Positions 45,061 to 57,000 of a DNA stretch of 64,000 nucleotides are shown here, one piece after another. The stretch lies in assembly GCA_007922195.1 (NCBI GenBank), contig ML682090.1, positions 503,171 to 567,170 on the forward strand, read 5' to 3'. The notes below the pieces were generated by a model. That model was not told the origin of the DNA and did no database searches. It saw nothing but the letters and a program-made list of their open reading frames with translations. A program made the translations under genes and the position numbers. Source of the stretch: Podocnemis expansa. Taxonomy: Eukaryota; Chordata; Testudines; Podocnemididae. The first letter of the stretch is position 1; every line of letters begins with the position of its first letter.

Positions 45061-46234
45061 TTGACTTTACAATAACTGAGAGCAATGTGTAAAAATGGTC
45101 TTTTTTTCCCCCAAGGTTGCGACCAGAGGCAGCTTTTGGCCACTGGGGGCCCTAGGCAAAGGCCCATGGGGGAGTGGGGCCTATAGGCCCAGGGGCCCCC
45201 CCTTCCGTGGTCCTGACTCCCCCATTACAGAGCTGGTTCCTCTGCCTCTGGCCCCAGCCACCCCACCACTGCTCCAGCTGTCTGTTGCCAGCTACAGCCC
45301 CAAGGGCCAACTTATCCTGCTGCCAAATGAGGCAGACGCAGCTTTTGGGGTAGCCAAAGCAGGTGACGAGATCCCTTTATGCTTGGGGACATAGGCATGC
45401 GCCTGCTTCACCTACCCTAAAAGCCACTTCTGGTTATGACTGCTTGCCATTTTAGCTTTAAGCCTTGGTGCTTGTGGGAAAAGGCAACATGTTCCAGTGA
45501 GTGATCCAAGACATAAGCTGGGGAAGTAGGAAGCTGGGGTTCTATTTCTAAATCACAGGACACAGAAGATGAGATTTTTAAGGTGAATCAGCATGCAATA
45601 GTTCCCATATACTAACCCAAATAAATGATCTGATTTTTTAATTCCTCCTATCAAAATCCAGGTTTGAAAATCTGGGGGCCTTTGGAAAATGTAAGATTTC
45701 TCTGCATCTTTCTGGTTTCTCATCTTTATACTGAGAACAAGGACTGTCCTGTGTAAAAGCACTTTACAGTCTATTGATAGAAAGCACCAAATCAATGCTA
45801 GTTGTTAATACTTCTCTGCATTCTGGGCAGGCGTACATGATTCCTACTGAAACTGCCTCAGCCTATGATGACAAGTATGTTTCACATGCTACACTTTCCC
45901 ATTAGGCCTTAAATATTGATCAGGATTTTCTTCCAGCCATTCACCAAGCTTTGTGAAACTGTTATGCCATTGTATTCATACAGGGGACTATTCCCTGTCT
46001 CAAGTAGCTCAGCATGAACTGAACATAAAAATCCAACATAGTATAAGTGATATCTGTATAGTTTTGGTGCACACTCTGTGCAAACATTCCAAACAGTGTC
46101 CCTGAAAAGGAAAGCAAGGAATTACTTCAGATGCTACTATCAATTGCAATTCAAAGTAATAAGATGAATGTAATAGGAAAATTTAGCCTAACTATTATGT
46201 CTGCCTAAGAACTGTTCCTCATGCAGGCTTTTCA
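45061..46234. other. V to C1 intron of pseudogene C
   Basis: No exon seen. 45110-45430 is a GC-rich repeat (GGCCACTGGGGGCCCTAGGC..) resembling 13000-13250 and 60215-60560. The second C1 exon seen as a remnant in A, B and D is not recognisable here, although 46060-46110 already aligns with the sequence following it in the others. Confidence 0.4.
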
Positions 46235-46400
46235 TAGCTCAATCTTGAAGCACTTCGCAATGTTGACTAAGTAGCCTTTATGAGTAAGAATCACTTCCCA
46301 ATTTTATAGTTGGCGAAACTAAAGCACACAGAGGACATTATCTTCTCTCCAAGGTTACACAGCAAGATAGAGCTGGGAATAGATCTCAGGCTTCCCTTGC
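46235..46400 (-). repeat. MIR-like SINE before C1 of pseudogene C
   Basis: TAGTTGGCGAAACTAAAGCACACAGAGG, orthologous to 6170-6375 and 35020-35250. Confidence 0.6.
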
Positions 46401-46463
46401 TGACCCGCCAGTGACAGTTTTTCTGATCTCCAGTTTCTGTGACTCAATTGTCTCTCTTTTTAG

Positions 46464-46775
46464 ATGCCTCTGAGCGAAGACTTTCCATCCTGGTGTCCTC
46501 TGTCCAGAAGGACGCTGAGCTTCCCCCCATCATTGCTCTGCTCTGCCTGCTCTCTGCTTTCACTCCTTCCTCGAGTGTGGTTCTCTGGGACACTGGTGAG
46601 GAGGTATCTGAGGGTCGGATGGATGCTGGAGTCATAGATGGAAAAGGGGTCTTTAGTGTTTGGAGCCTGACAACAATCCCTTCTGAGACATAGAATCAGG
46701 AGAGAAACTGCCCTTTTACAGCTGAGGACAGCAGCACGGGGAGACACATCAAGACCACAGTCTCCAAAAACACAG
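46464..46775 (+). pseudogene. Gene C C1 exon with premature stop
   Basis: 312 bases, phase 1-1, DASERRLSILVSSVQKDAEL.. with Cys in LLCLLSAFTP, VVLWDTGEE and VFSVWSLTTIPSET, then TAG at 46691-46693 where the other copies have TGG (Trp). The second Cys codon is TGC within AACTGCCC but the context is degraded. One extra codon before WDTG is shared with D. Confidence 0.9.
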
Positions 46776-47733
46776 GTCTGTAATCATAGCATCAAACCTC
46801 ACCTATGTCCTGAGACTTTTATACTACTCCCCTCACCATGGTATCTGGGCACCACGAGTCTGACATCTACTGCAAGCTGGAGAAATAGAAAGAATCAGAC
46901 AGGATGGCTCAGAGGAATGATAGTTAATGGGAATGAGAAGTTGGTTTGGAAACCAGTGAGAGGATGCATGAGTTGTCGGGCAGATAATTATGGTTGGTCT
47001 CCTGTCACCCACTGTTCCTGTCCCAGCCTTTCTTAAAACCTTTATTTTTCAACCCTCAGTGATGAGAAATGGGTTTCTGGTCAAACAGCCCTAATCTTCC
47101 CCTATATGTGAGTGCAGCTAGGATACAGAAAGGTCATTTTGGAGAAGCTAACAGGGAATAACTAGAAACATCAGGAAGGAAATCAACAAAGGGAATAGCA
47201 GGGTGAATGTCAGAAATATCTTCCTGACAGTGAGATGTAGCAGATAATGGAACAGATGCCCAGCAGTGGGACTGGGAATGCTTGTAAACAGGGCCGGACA
47301 ATGCACGAGCCATTATCAAAGGAAAGAACGCTGCCATGGTGAAAATGACTCCACGGAACCATGGCCAGAGGAAGCCGGCAGGATTAGGACTGGTCTATAC
47401 TTTGACTGGGTAACTGTTGGGTCATGGTGTGAAGTTTTGCTGACATAGCTATGCCCATAAAAGCCTTAGTGAAGATGTAGTTTTACCAGGATAAAAGTAG
47501 TTTACATCAGCACAGCTATTTCAGTTCCTGAGCCAGAAGGGGCTATTCAGACAAAGTGGCAATATTTCAGTAGTCAACCCCTTCAACAACTAAACAAAAC
47601 TGAGAGAACAGAATGGTGTTCTTAGAAAAAAGGAACCAGCTAGAACCTGACCACCAAACTCAAAGGTCCACACATTACAGAAACTGTGGGGTAGGCAGAA
47701 ATACACTTTGCATGGCAGATTATTGGGCACTAG

Positions 47734-48092
47734 GGCTGTGTTCACACACAGGAGGTTATTTCGATACAAGTTGTTTCGAAACAACTTGTATCGAAATAAC
47801 ACCTTATTTCGAAATAAATTTGAATTAACAGTTTGTTAATTCGAATTAAGGAAGAAAGCTCAAAGCGAAATAGCAGGTTCAGGCAACAGTTATTTCGAAA
47901 CAAGTCACCATTGTTTCAAAACAACATGTTCGCACGGCGTTGTTTTGAAACAATCGTTTCGAAACAACGTTGTTTCGTCCCCGCATTGGGTTTAACTTGT
48001 TTCGAAACAACCGTGCGTCATGTGAACAGCCTAAATCTTATTTCGAAACAACCTCTGTTGTTTTGAAATAAGAGGGCTGTGTGAACACAGCC
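47734..48092. mobile_element. Harbinger-like MITE with perfect 15-bp TIR and TAG duplication
   Basis: Ends GGCTGTGTTCACACA at 47734-47748 and its exact inverse at 48078-48092. TAG flanks both sides (47731-47733 and 48093-48095), fitting the 3-bp TWA-type duplication of PIF/Harbinger. Genes B and D show the empty site (GACTACTATGATTTTTGC). The interior carries many TTTCGAAACAA palindromes. Confidence 0.88.
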
Positions 48093-48287
48093 TAGGATTT
48101 TTGCAAGGACCTGATCCTTTACACATCTTACTTCTTCCACACATAGAAGAGAAGCAAAATGTTAAGAGCAGGGAGTGATGAGTATTTATCTTTGAGAAAA
48201 AGATCTCCCTTTGCCCAGGATTATACAATGTCAGATATAGAGGTAAGCAGCCCATCTGTCTGACAGCAGTTTCTTTATATTCTGCAG

Positions 48288-48401
48288 AGAGAAGAGTTGC
48301 AGGAGACTGTGAGATTGTGTTCTATGCTGGGCAGCCGTATATTTTCATCCTTCTCCTTATCCTGCTGTTCATCTTCCTCTGGAGGAAGTGCTCTAACAAA
48401 G
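48288..48401 (+). pseudogene. Gene C transmembrane exon (itself intact)
   Basis: 114 bases, open: ERRVAGDC, then EIVFYAGQPYIFILLLILLFIF and WRKCSNKG. Acceptor TTCTGCAG and donor GTAACT are kept, but upstream damage makes it nonfunctional. Confidence 0.8.
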
Positions 48402-48501
48402 GTAACTCACTCATAACTCTGCACTCTGCACTCATAACACTACACAGCAGTCACTCATTACACATCTGTATAACTGATCCTTTGTCCCTTTCATCCAGCA
48501 G

Positions 48502-48549
48502 GCAGAGCAGGCCAAAGAGGGAATCAGATACCTAAGAGACATGACACAG
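48502..48549 (+). pseudogene. Gene C cytoplasmic exon 1, broken
   Basis: 48 bases in place of 50, so out of frame, and the donor GTAAAC has become TTAAAC. Confidence 0.75.
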
Positions 48550-48929
48550 TTAAACTGCCTTTTATGCCACTGGTCCATTGGAGATACTGTAGTAAGACCA
48601 GGGGAGAGAGGGTGGTAAAAAGAACTGCTGGGTTCCAACCCAGGGATAGTTGCAGGTCACAGATGTGAAACAGTACAGTGCGTATTTTCTGTAAGGGACC
48701 ACCAAAACATCTAGTCCAATCCCATGTATATCAAAAGCCACCGATACCATCTAGCCATGCACATACTAAACCCAGCACTCAACACAAAAGACAACCAAGA
48801 ACTGAAATGAAATCAGCACCATTGAAATATGTTTTTCACATTCTTATTGAACAAAACCTGATCACTTGATACCCTTTGAACTTTCCAAATGAAATTAATT
48901 ATATCTTATCTTTTCTTTTTCTATTTCAG

Positions 48930-48947
48930 ACTGAATATGGACTCTAA
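48930..48947 (+). pseudogene. Gene C last exon, frameshifted ITIM
   Basis: ACTGAATATGGACTCTAA: a base is lost after TAT-G, so TEYATL becomes TEYGL and a stop. Confidence 0.8.
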
Positions 48948-49265
48948 CATAAAATAACAGAAACACCTCTCTGTAACTGATAGTCTCACAGAAACAGTTT
49001 ATGTATTTTTAAAAGAAAGAAACAGTGAGACAAATACATAAGGTCTCATGTATGTAATATGCCAAGCTGTTATGTAAATTTCCTTGAAATACATCCTCTT
49101 CCATGGCCCTTTCTTTGAACTTGTACTCTAAGTTGACACCTCAATTCTGGTAAGAAGGTCACAGCTTCAGAATGAGGAGTTGATGTGAAAAGAGGCATGA
49201 ACAAGCTCTTTGACTAGGGACACACACACCCCCGCCCACACTAAGAATGGATATTTACACTTTTA

Positions 49266-49716
49266 GGGCATGTCTACACTGAAAAGTTTTTTTTGAAATA
49301 AGGAGGCTTATTTCGAAAAAAACATTTTACCTGTCCATGCAGGCATTCTGTTATTTCAAAATAAGTGTTTCGTTATTTCAAAAAAACAAAACACCATTAT
49401 CAAAATAACAAACCTGCTTTTATGTTGAAAGATCAATTCTTTCAAAATAGTTCTTCCAAAACAAAGCCATTCCAAGCCACAGAACAGGCTTTTTTCAAAA
49501 TAATGGCCCTATACTTTTCCCTGCATTCCCCTATTTTGAGATGGAGAGTGTAGTGAAGACTCTCTATATTGAAATAATATTTCCTTCCTTATTTCAGAAC
49601 AGTCTTCACTAGACTCCTATTTTGAAATAGTAAATTCAAAATAATGCTATTTCAAAATAACTATTTAGTAGAGGTAGTGTACACATAACCACTACTTTGG
49701 TAGTGTACACATAACC
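49266..49716. mobile_element. Harbinger-like MITE with TTA duplication
   Basis: Starts GGGCATGTCTACACT, ends AGTGTACACATAACC, flanked by TTA at 49263-49265 and 49717-49719. The right end is repeated (TAGTGTACACATAACC twice, about 26 bases apart). The interior is rich in TTTCAAAATAA. Confidence 0.85.
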
Positions 49717-49719
49717 TTA

Positions 49720-52700
49720 GAGGGTAGACGGGCATAGGCACAAGGTTCTATGGATTGAGACCTCCAGGAAAAGCAGCTGCCTCTCCAGGAAATCATGGGA
49801 AGAGAGGCTTCAGAATGGGGAGACAAAGAGATGCTGACCTCTAACAGCTATGTCCGGAAAGATTCCTGTTCATAATCTCACTTCACACAATCTTATGATA
49901 TGGCTGGCCAGGCAGCTGGGTACCATTGATGTCAGCTTCTGTGGGGCAGCCTTAAACATCCTCCACATAGCTGGAAAGCTTCACTTCAGTCTGGAACTGC
50001 CCCCCTTCCATTCATGGCATGTAACAGGGTGCCAAGGCTGGTTCTGCAGCTACAGTTTTTTGGTCCTGCTTGTGGCCACCAGTCATGCAGCTAAACTTCA
50101 AGCTCCATTGGGTGAACATACAGTTTCTCGAGGGTACAGCCACCCGCGTCCCTTTCTAAACCAAGGGCTTGACTTAGGCACGTGAAGAGCTGAGTTCAGC
50201 ATGACTGCCAATGTAAATAAATCAGGCCCTGAGCCCCAGATCCTGTTCCCAGCACCCAACCTGAATAACTGAGCTCAGGATCTCTAGGGGGAAGAGGGGA
50301 GGAATCATTTCCTTCCTAGGTCACAGAACGGTGGTGGAGCTATTCAATTGCTGCTACTCCAAACTCAGGGGCATATAGGATATGTGTAGGCCACAGGCAG
50401 GCTCCTTCAAGCTGGACACACTTTACAAAATGACACCCCACTGGTTCCTCTGTCTGTGACCCTCTGCTCCCACAGGGACGGGGGGATTTGGCCTTTCATA
50501 TTACAGCAGGAATTTCCCATCTCCATAGGTTTGGTTATTTTTGTGACTTCTTTTCCTGCAATTTGTGGTTTAGAAGTAAGGCTACTTTTCAGAAATATTT
50601 TGACACTGAGACACACGCCTCAGCAGTAAACATCAGGAAGAAGTAGTGAAAATATACCAACAGCTTTTAAAGAAAGACAGAAAGCTCCTTACACAATGGC
50701 TGCTATTACTCAAGTCAGCAGCAAAAAATCAGTGAGCTTCCTGTGTCAAATTTCCACAGTTACCATTTTTGCCCTCCATTGGCCACTGCATCCTCATGTC
50801 GTTGCGATTCCTTGAGTCAAACTTCACTACACGATATACACACTTGGACCCTGCTAGACAATATTTCATAACATTAACAATCTCCATGCTAGCTCAAAGG
50901 ACTTGTGAAGTTGGACAAAGTTTTATGCAGGTTACTATGTTTTATTTAACACTATTCTTGCAAAGAGTGCATAATACATCCTGGAAACCTTCTTTTAAAA
51001 GTTCAGCAGATGGCTGAAAAGCACAATAGGACTATTAAAATCTTCTTGCACAGATGTGTGAAGATGATCTTTAGAAGATCAGAGAGAAAAACAAGATGAT
51101 ATATTTAGATCTACAGTACAGAAACATTTATGCTAGCTTTTTCCCTCTGTGGTTCACTTAGCAAGAATGTTCATTAACAAAAACTGGTCCTTTTATGGTA
51201 AAACTGTTAGCCAACAAGTGATTACAGGCAACAAGAAAATAAACTGTTTTGCTTTCTGAGAAACAAACCAAGAGCAGCAAACCTAGTGAATTGAAACTGA
51301 CCATGAGTAGGTGAAAATATATCAGCAATCATCTCTGAGCTTTTCAAAGGATTTTAATGCTGTTTACAATGATACTCCATTCCCTCTGAAGAAGCCTAAC
51401 TACACAAACAAGCAAAACGAAAAGCCCATGTAACTGGAAAACAAAGAAACAAAAAACATTACCCAGAAGCAAATCACCCTGAGTAAATAAACAAACCAAA
51501 AAGTAAAATAATAAAATCTAAAAAATTAAATATAAAATGCGAATAAAAATCAGTTTTTATCTCAAATAAAAAAGAACGTCTGAGCCTCCTTAAAGTCTAT
51601 GAGGGACTTTGCTTTTGCTATTATTTTACATGTCATGTCCTTAGATTCTGCAGCTGTGGGTGGGATTATAAATCCTGGAAGTAGATGACTGATCTATTCT
51701 AAAAAAGCTTAAAATTCTGGACTGCATCCTGCCACCAGTTTTTACACTACAGTGACATGACCTTCTTCAGAAAGCTAGATGGAAACTGACAGACTCATAG
51801 ATAAGTTGTTTAAATGTAAATAAAAGAGATGCCAAATAAGCCCTTTTCTTTCTTGGAAGAGTCTGAGGCAGTGAAAATGCATTTATTAGCGGCAGTGAAC
51901 ACTCTGGTTAATTGAAAATACAACAATTCTTCTGCTTTGCTGAAATAATCTGAATTATCCTCTAACTGGGCTCTGCACAGCAAATTCTTATGAATTGACT
52001 GGAAGAATGCTGCTAAAAGTTCAGATGGTCCTGACTGCCTTCCTCAAATTGATTAGAACAGCTTAGATCCTGAGTTAGGTGCTTTTATCATAGAAGGAAA
52101 AATCTAACGCCTACAGTTGCTTTCAACTTTCTCGTAACATTTCACATTCAATGGCCTCTCATTAGTGAAGATCAGTTTTACAGTGAATGTATGTAAAAGA
52201 AATGTGACTGAGTCAAATATTCTCCTCTTTTTTTTCATTTAGCTGAATAAGTAGGAACCAAGCAAACAAAGACAAGTCATGGGGCACTTTGTGGTTTTGT
52301 TAAAGCTTTTGAAAAGTTAAGGATTTTTAATTTAAATACAAATAAAAAATTTGGTTGCAGTGAAAGATGTTATCTAAAAAGCTCAGTAAAGAACAAGAAC
52401 AGGTGCAGCACGATCCACACCACTGCAATCTTTTCCAATGCAGACTTGCCAAGATCTGCTTGAATAATTTCATATGAGCATGCCAGCATCATGCCATTAA
52501 CAGACCTGTACTATAAATAACTATAGTGCAAATAAAGCAATAAATAAAATGATAATAATCATTAGAATATCTCATCATTGCCTAAATTCTTGTGTTTAGG
52601 GAATAGTACTTCACCTGGTTCAGGTCACATTGGAATGATGCATGATCAGTGCACTGGTCAGGTAGCTGGCTAGATAATGTTTGGAAATTATGGTTGCAAA

Positions 52701-53967
52701 ATGCTCATATTTGTTTAGCCTAGTTTTGATCAGGAGCTTTGCAAACGTGTTAAATTCTCAGATTATGTGTTTCTTTTAAGCTACCAATATATTAGCAAAC
52801 GGCTGTGTTTAAGAAAAAAGATTGAAAGCAAGTAGCTCATTCCCAATTAGATTAATCACATTTATAAAACGTAAAACATATCAGGTGTATTTAAAATTAA
52901 AATTTGCCTATTAACTATCCACTGCTACTTCCTCTAATCTCTTATATTTCTAAACATCCTGACAAATGCAACAGACGAACTCTGGTTACTAGCCATCTCT
53001 TCCTAAATTTCATGGGTTTTGAGTCCCGATCTGTCATGCAGGACACTAGCTACTAAGGTCCATGTTGCTGTTTGTGCCATATGACATATGTGCTATCCCA
53101 TGGAAACAGCCATCAGCAACTCGTTATTCCCAGATGTTTTTTACAATATTCAAACATGTAAGATAGACGTGTTTCCAAATACATGAGTGTAAAGGGTTTA
53201 CGAGAAAGAATTAGGATCACTCAATGTTATTTCAGTTCCTTTTCTCTCTAAATCATTTTGAAAGTCAGGTTGACTGGTGCAAGAAACATGTATTAGTTAC
53301 TGAACTGTTGTGACTTACAAAATTATGTGTGAAAGATCTCAGTTGGAATAACCAGACCATGCTTCCATTTTCTAGATAGACCCATCCATTCTTTTCCCAC
53401 AGGGCCTCTTCCCAAAACATTTAATTCATTTATAGTAATAAGTTAAACAAGCTAATACATTTTGTACATTTCTCCCAACTTCCATAAATCATGATGAACC
53501 TCTTTAATGATTTCCTCTAACCTTTGTTAAAATATCCAGAAGAATCTTTCTGGTCACATATGGCTCTCAAATAAAAGTCTGAAACCTTAAGGACAGAAAA
53601 TTACCTATATAAGTTTCAGTACAAAAACAGGCTTGCTCCATCCCTCCAATTATTATTTGAAAGATTTTAGTTAAAATATACAATCTGCTGTCACACACAC
53701 AGAGCTTGAATTTTCTTGTTTAAAGAATGTTAGAGGCATATATTCTTCCCCAGGGTTCCCCTCCTGACTGTCACAATAACATTTTGAATGGGAGTGTTAA
53801 TATCTGCTGGCCCACTCCTTTTGTCATGCATGTTACCCCTAAGAAGACTAAGAGGAAATATGACATCTTCCTCTCCATGTGATCGTCTTTTATCAAGAGA
53901 TCCATTACCTAGCAGGCATCAACCTGCCCCAGAGCATCAACTTCACATTACTGAAGAAAACCAGAAA
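49720..53967. other. Spacer and 5' flank of gene D
   Basis: No gene. 50500-50760 matches 17100-17390 and 51030-53967 matches 23140-26161 upstream of gene B, colinear and gapped only by small indels. The B/D duplication unit therefore extends at least this far upstream. Confidence 0.7.
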
Positions 53968-54010
53968 ATGTGCTACCAGATTGTTGGAATGATTCTGTTC
54001 TATCTCCAGT
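53968..54010 (+). CDS. Gene D leader exon
   Basis: [14 protein letters not shown], donor GTGAGT, phase 1. It differs from the B leader at two residues. Confidence 0.8.
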
Positions 54011-57000
54011 GTGAGTATTTTAGCCTGATTTTTTTCATGCTTGTTTTCTATCTTGCTACAAAAAAATTACTTTCATGTGCAAAGATCTTCTGAAATACAG
54101 ATAACATCATAAGGGGTAGAAGGGGAAAGCTAAACAGTCTTATTATTTAGCTCATCAATTGATATTCTGAGAGATTTAATAAAATAATGTGTTTGGCTAA
54201 CTACAACATCTTAAATATAGTCTCAAATTTTAAATACAGCAATAGATTATAGTTCAATTTTTTTTTCTTTTATGCTCATGGATTTTAAGGCTAAAAATCT
54301 AAGCTAATAAAGCACTCCTTTCCATTTAACATTTTGGAAAAATAATATTAATTTTATTGTTTTTAATGCTGATTCAAGGTTAATGTAGATGGGTGAGTGC
54401 AGTCTAACAGATAGAGCAGAGGACCCAGAAGTCAGAACACTGGGGTTCTATTCCAAATCATGTCACTGATTTGTGTGTCCAAGGACAAAACTCTACGCTT
54501 ACCTGTGATACAGTTTCTCCATCTGTTCACAAGGATAGTATTTCATCATCTCACTGGAACACTCTGAGCTTTAAGTCATTAATATCTGCAAAGAACTCTC
54601 ATTATTGTGTGACAGGCTCTAAGTGCTAAATATTATTCACTAGTATCCCTGAAGGAGGCTGTGGTTGTGAGGCTTAATTAGTTTTAATGAACGGTTCACT
54701 CTTTGGATGAAAGGTGATGTTGATGTGCAGAGAGACTGATGAGTGTCTGTGTGTACAGAATGATTATTGTTTGAATAATACCTACGCCACTCATGACAAT
54801 CTGGCAAAAATACTATGCTACAAATTAAATTGTGAGTAACATCTGCTTACTTTAAAATACACCACTTTTCCTCTAGTCTCTGTGAATCCTAAAAAAAAAG
54901 TGACCACAATATAAGGTCATTGGCACAGTATCCCAGGTTTTTTAAACTATGGACATTTTCCTTGGATCAGACCATGTGTTATATAGAATTTATTGCAAAG
55001 GTTGAGTCTGTTACAACTAATTACTGTGTTCGTGTTTTGTGTTCCTCTTTGTAGTGACTGCTACAAAGGATAGGATAATTATCCAACAAACTCCACCAGA
55101 GATCCTGCTGGCTCCTGGAAAAACTGCCCAGCTAGACTGTAAGATCTCAACAAGACAGTATGTACTCTGGTACAAAGAGCTTCAGAATGGAGGTTTGCAT
55201 GGGATTTACTGGAGCTCTGAGTTTTCTACACCCAAACATGAAAAATACTCTGGTAAAGTGGACACTAAAACAAACACGTATACTCTGATTATCTGGAATG
55301 TACAAAAAGAGGACTCGGGTGTTTATTACTGTGGTGTTGATGCTTATGCACCTCCAGACTTTGGGACTGGGACCAGGCTAATTGTCACAGGTAAGTTGCC
55401 AATGAGTTAGGATAGGGACATTCCAGTGGTCTTGGGTGGTCTGGGCACAGTCATAACTAGCCATTTTAGCGCCTGTGAAAAGCAAACATGTCTGCACCCA
55501 CTATTGTTTTAATTTGTCTCCACATGATAAGGACTGGCTGGGATTGCTGTGAGGATGGCTCAGGTTTTGGCTTTAGCGCCATTCCCATAAGCAGCCCCAA
55601 AACTTTGCACTATGAATCACAGCAGAAAACAGCCAGCTCAGGCAGAGTCCACTGATCCAAGGTTTCTCATGACCACTCTGTCTCAGGCTGCTCCTGGGTA
55701 TTTCCTGGCCAGGCTCCCACAGGGATAAGAGAAGCTGCGAGATGCTGTGGTGGCTCAGAGCTGAGCCCAACTTCAGAACTAAGATCTCCAAGTGTCTGCC
55801 CCACTGCTGACTCGGACCAGGAGCTGCCCCCAGAATTTCAGCCTGCAACACCCAGTGTCAGGGCAGTAGTTTCATTGTACTGGTGACAGAGTGACACGAT
55901 GTCCTGAATTCATACAGACAATCCCAATATTCAAGGCTTTGTCTTACATAGGCATCTATTAGCCCCCTCCCTGCCCTCTGTCTTCATTATTCACACTTGC
56001 TATTGGGTCACACTGGCTAGGGCTCCCCCATATTCCAGGCCAGGATGGGAGCATCAGGTCTGCTGCAGGGGTTGAGGAAAGCAGCTGTATTTCCTGCTCA
56101 AACGGTTCCACTACGGGGGCTGCCGTTGGTCAGAGAGTTAGAGGAGCAAAGACTGCCCTAGTACCCCAGGAAAGGAAGACTGGCCTGGGAGGCTACAGGG
56201 GAAGAGGGAGGACAAGGGCAGCTCAGGAAACGGTGCAGGAGAGTTGGGGAGAAGGGGGCTGTGACTGCAAGACTCTGTGGGGAAGCAGAGCTAGAAAGTC
56301 CAGAGCTGTGACTGAAGGGAAGCCCAGAAAGGCAGGTATGGGGAGTCCTTGAGGGTCTCTGGAAGGCTTGGCAGACCTGTTGGGACCCTTGTGGGAAGGG
56401 AGCTGATGGGGCAGGAGCCATCCTGATCATTCTTTTCTATACCATTTTCCCCAGACTCCCCTTATTTCAACCCTAGTGACTTTGCAACCTTCGTGGTTGC
56501 CCTGCATGATCTGTCCTGAGTACAGCTCTGCTCTGTGATAGAATCTTGCAATCATGATTATCAGACACACACATATACTTTTGGTTTTAAATCATCAGTA
56601 TGCAGAGAGAGTAAGGAGTCTTGTGGTACTTAAAGACTAACAGATTTATTTATCACATGAGCTTTCATGGGAGAATATCCCACTTTGTCAGACACTTTGA
56701 AGCGGGAGAACTTACAGAATTGGATGAAAATAAATGCAGGGGAGTGTGAGACATGGGATCAGGTCAGACTGCAACAGCAAATCAGAGCATTTGTAAGGAT
56801 TCAAACTCTAGGAAACAGCACACAGAGGGAGGGTGAAGTCAAATTACCTGTTATAATGTGAAAAGAATCCATAGTCACAATTCAGCCCTTCTTTCACACA
56901 ATGTAATTTGCATATAAGTTCAATTTCAGCTGTTTCTCTTTGAAGTCTTGGTAGTGAATACTGTATGAGACTGTAAATCAGGAAACCTGGATTGTAATCC

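Larger units (their letters stand above)
44313..48947 (+). pseudogene. Gene C: inactivated V-J/C1 receptor
   Basis: All parts of the gene are present but broken: a candidate leader with a GC instead of GT donor, a V exon with a one-base frameshift, an inserted Penelope pair and a lost J donor, a C1 exon with a TAG stop, a good transmembrane exon, a cytoplasmic exon with a two-base loss and lost donor, and a frameshifted ITIM exon. It lacks the gypsy element seen in A, B and D. Its V is the most divergent of the three V exons seen (YREQSGNLQWIYQSS against [16 protein letters not shown]), so it represents an older branch. Confidence 0.85.
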
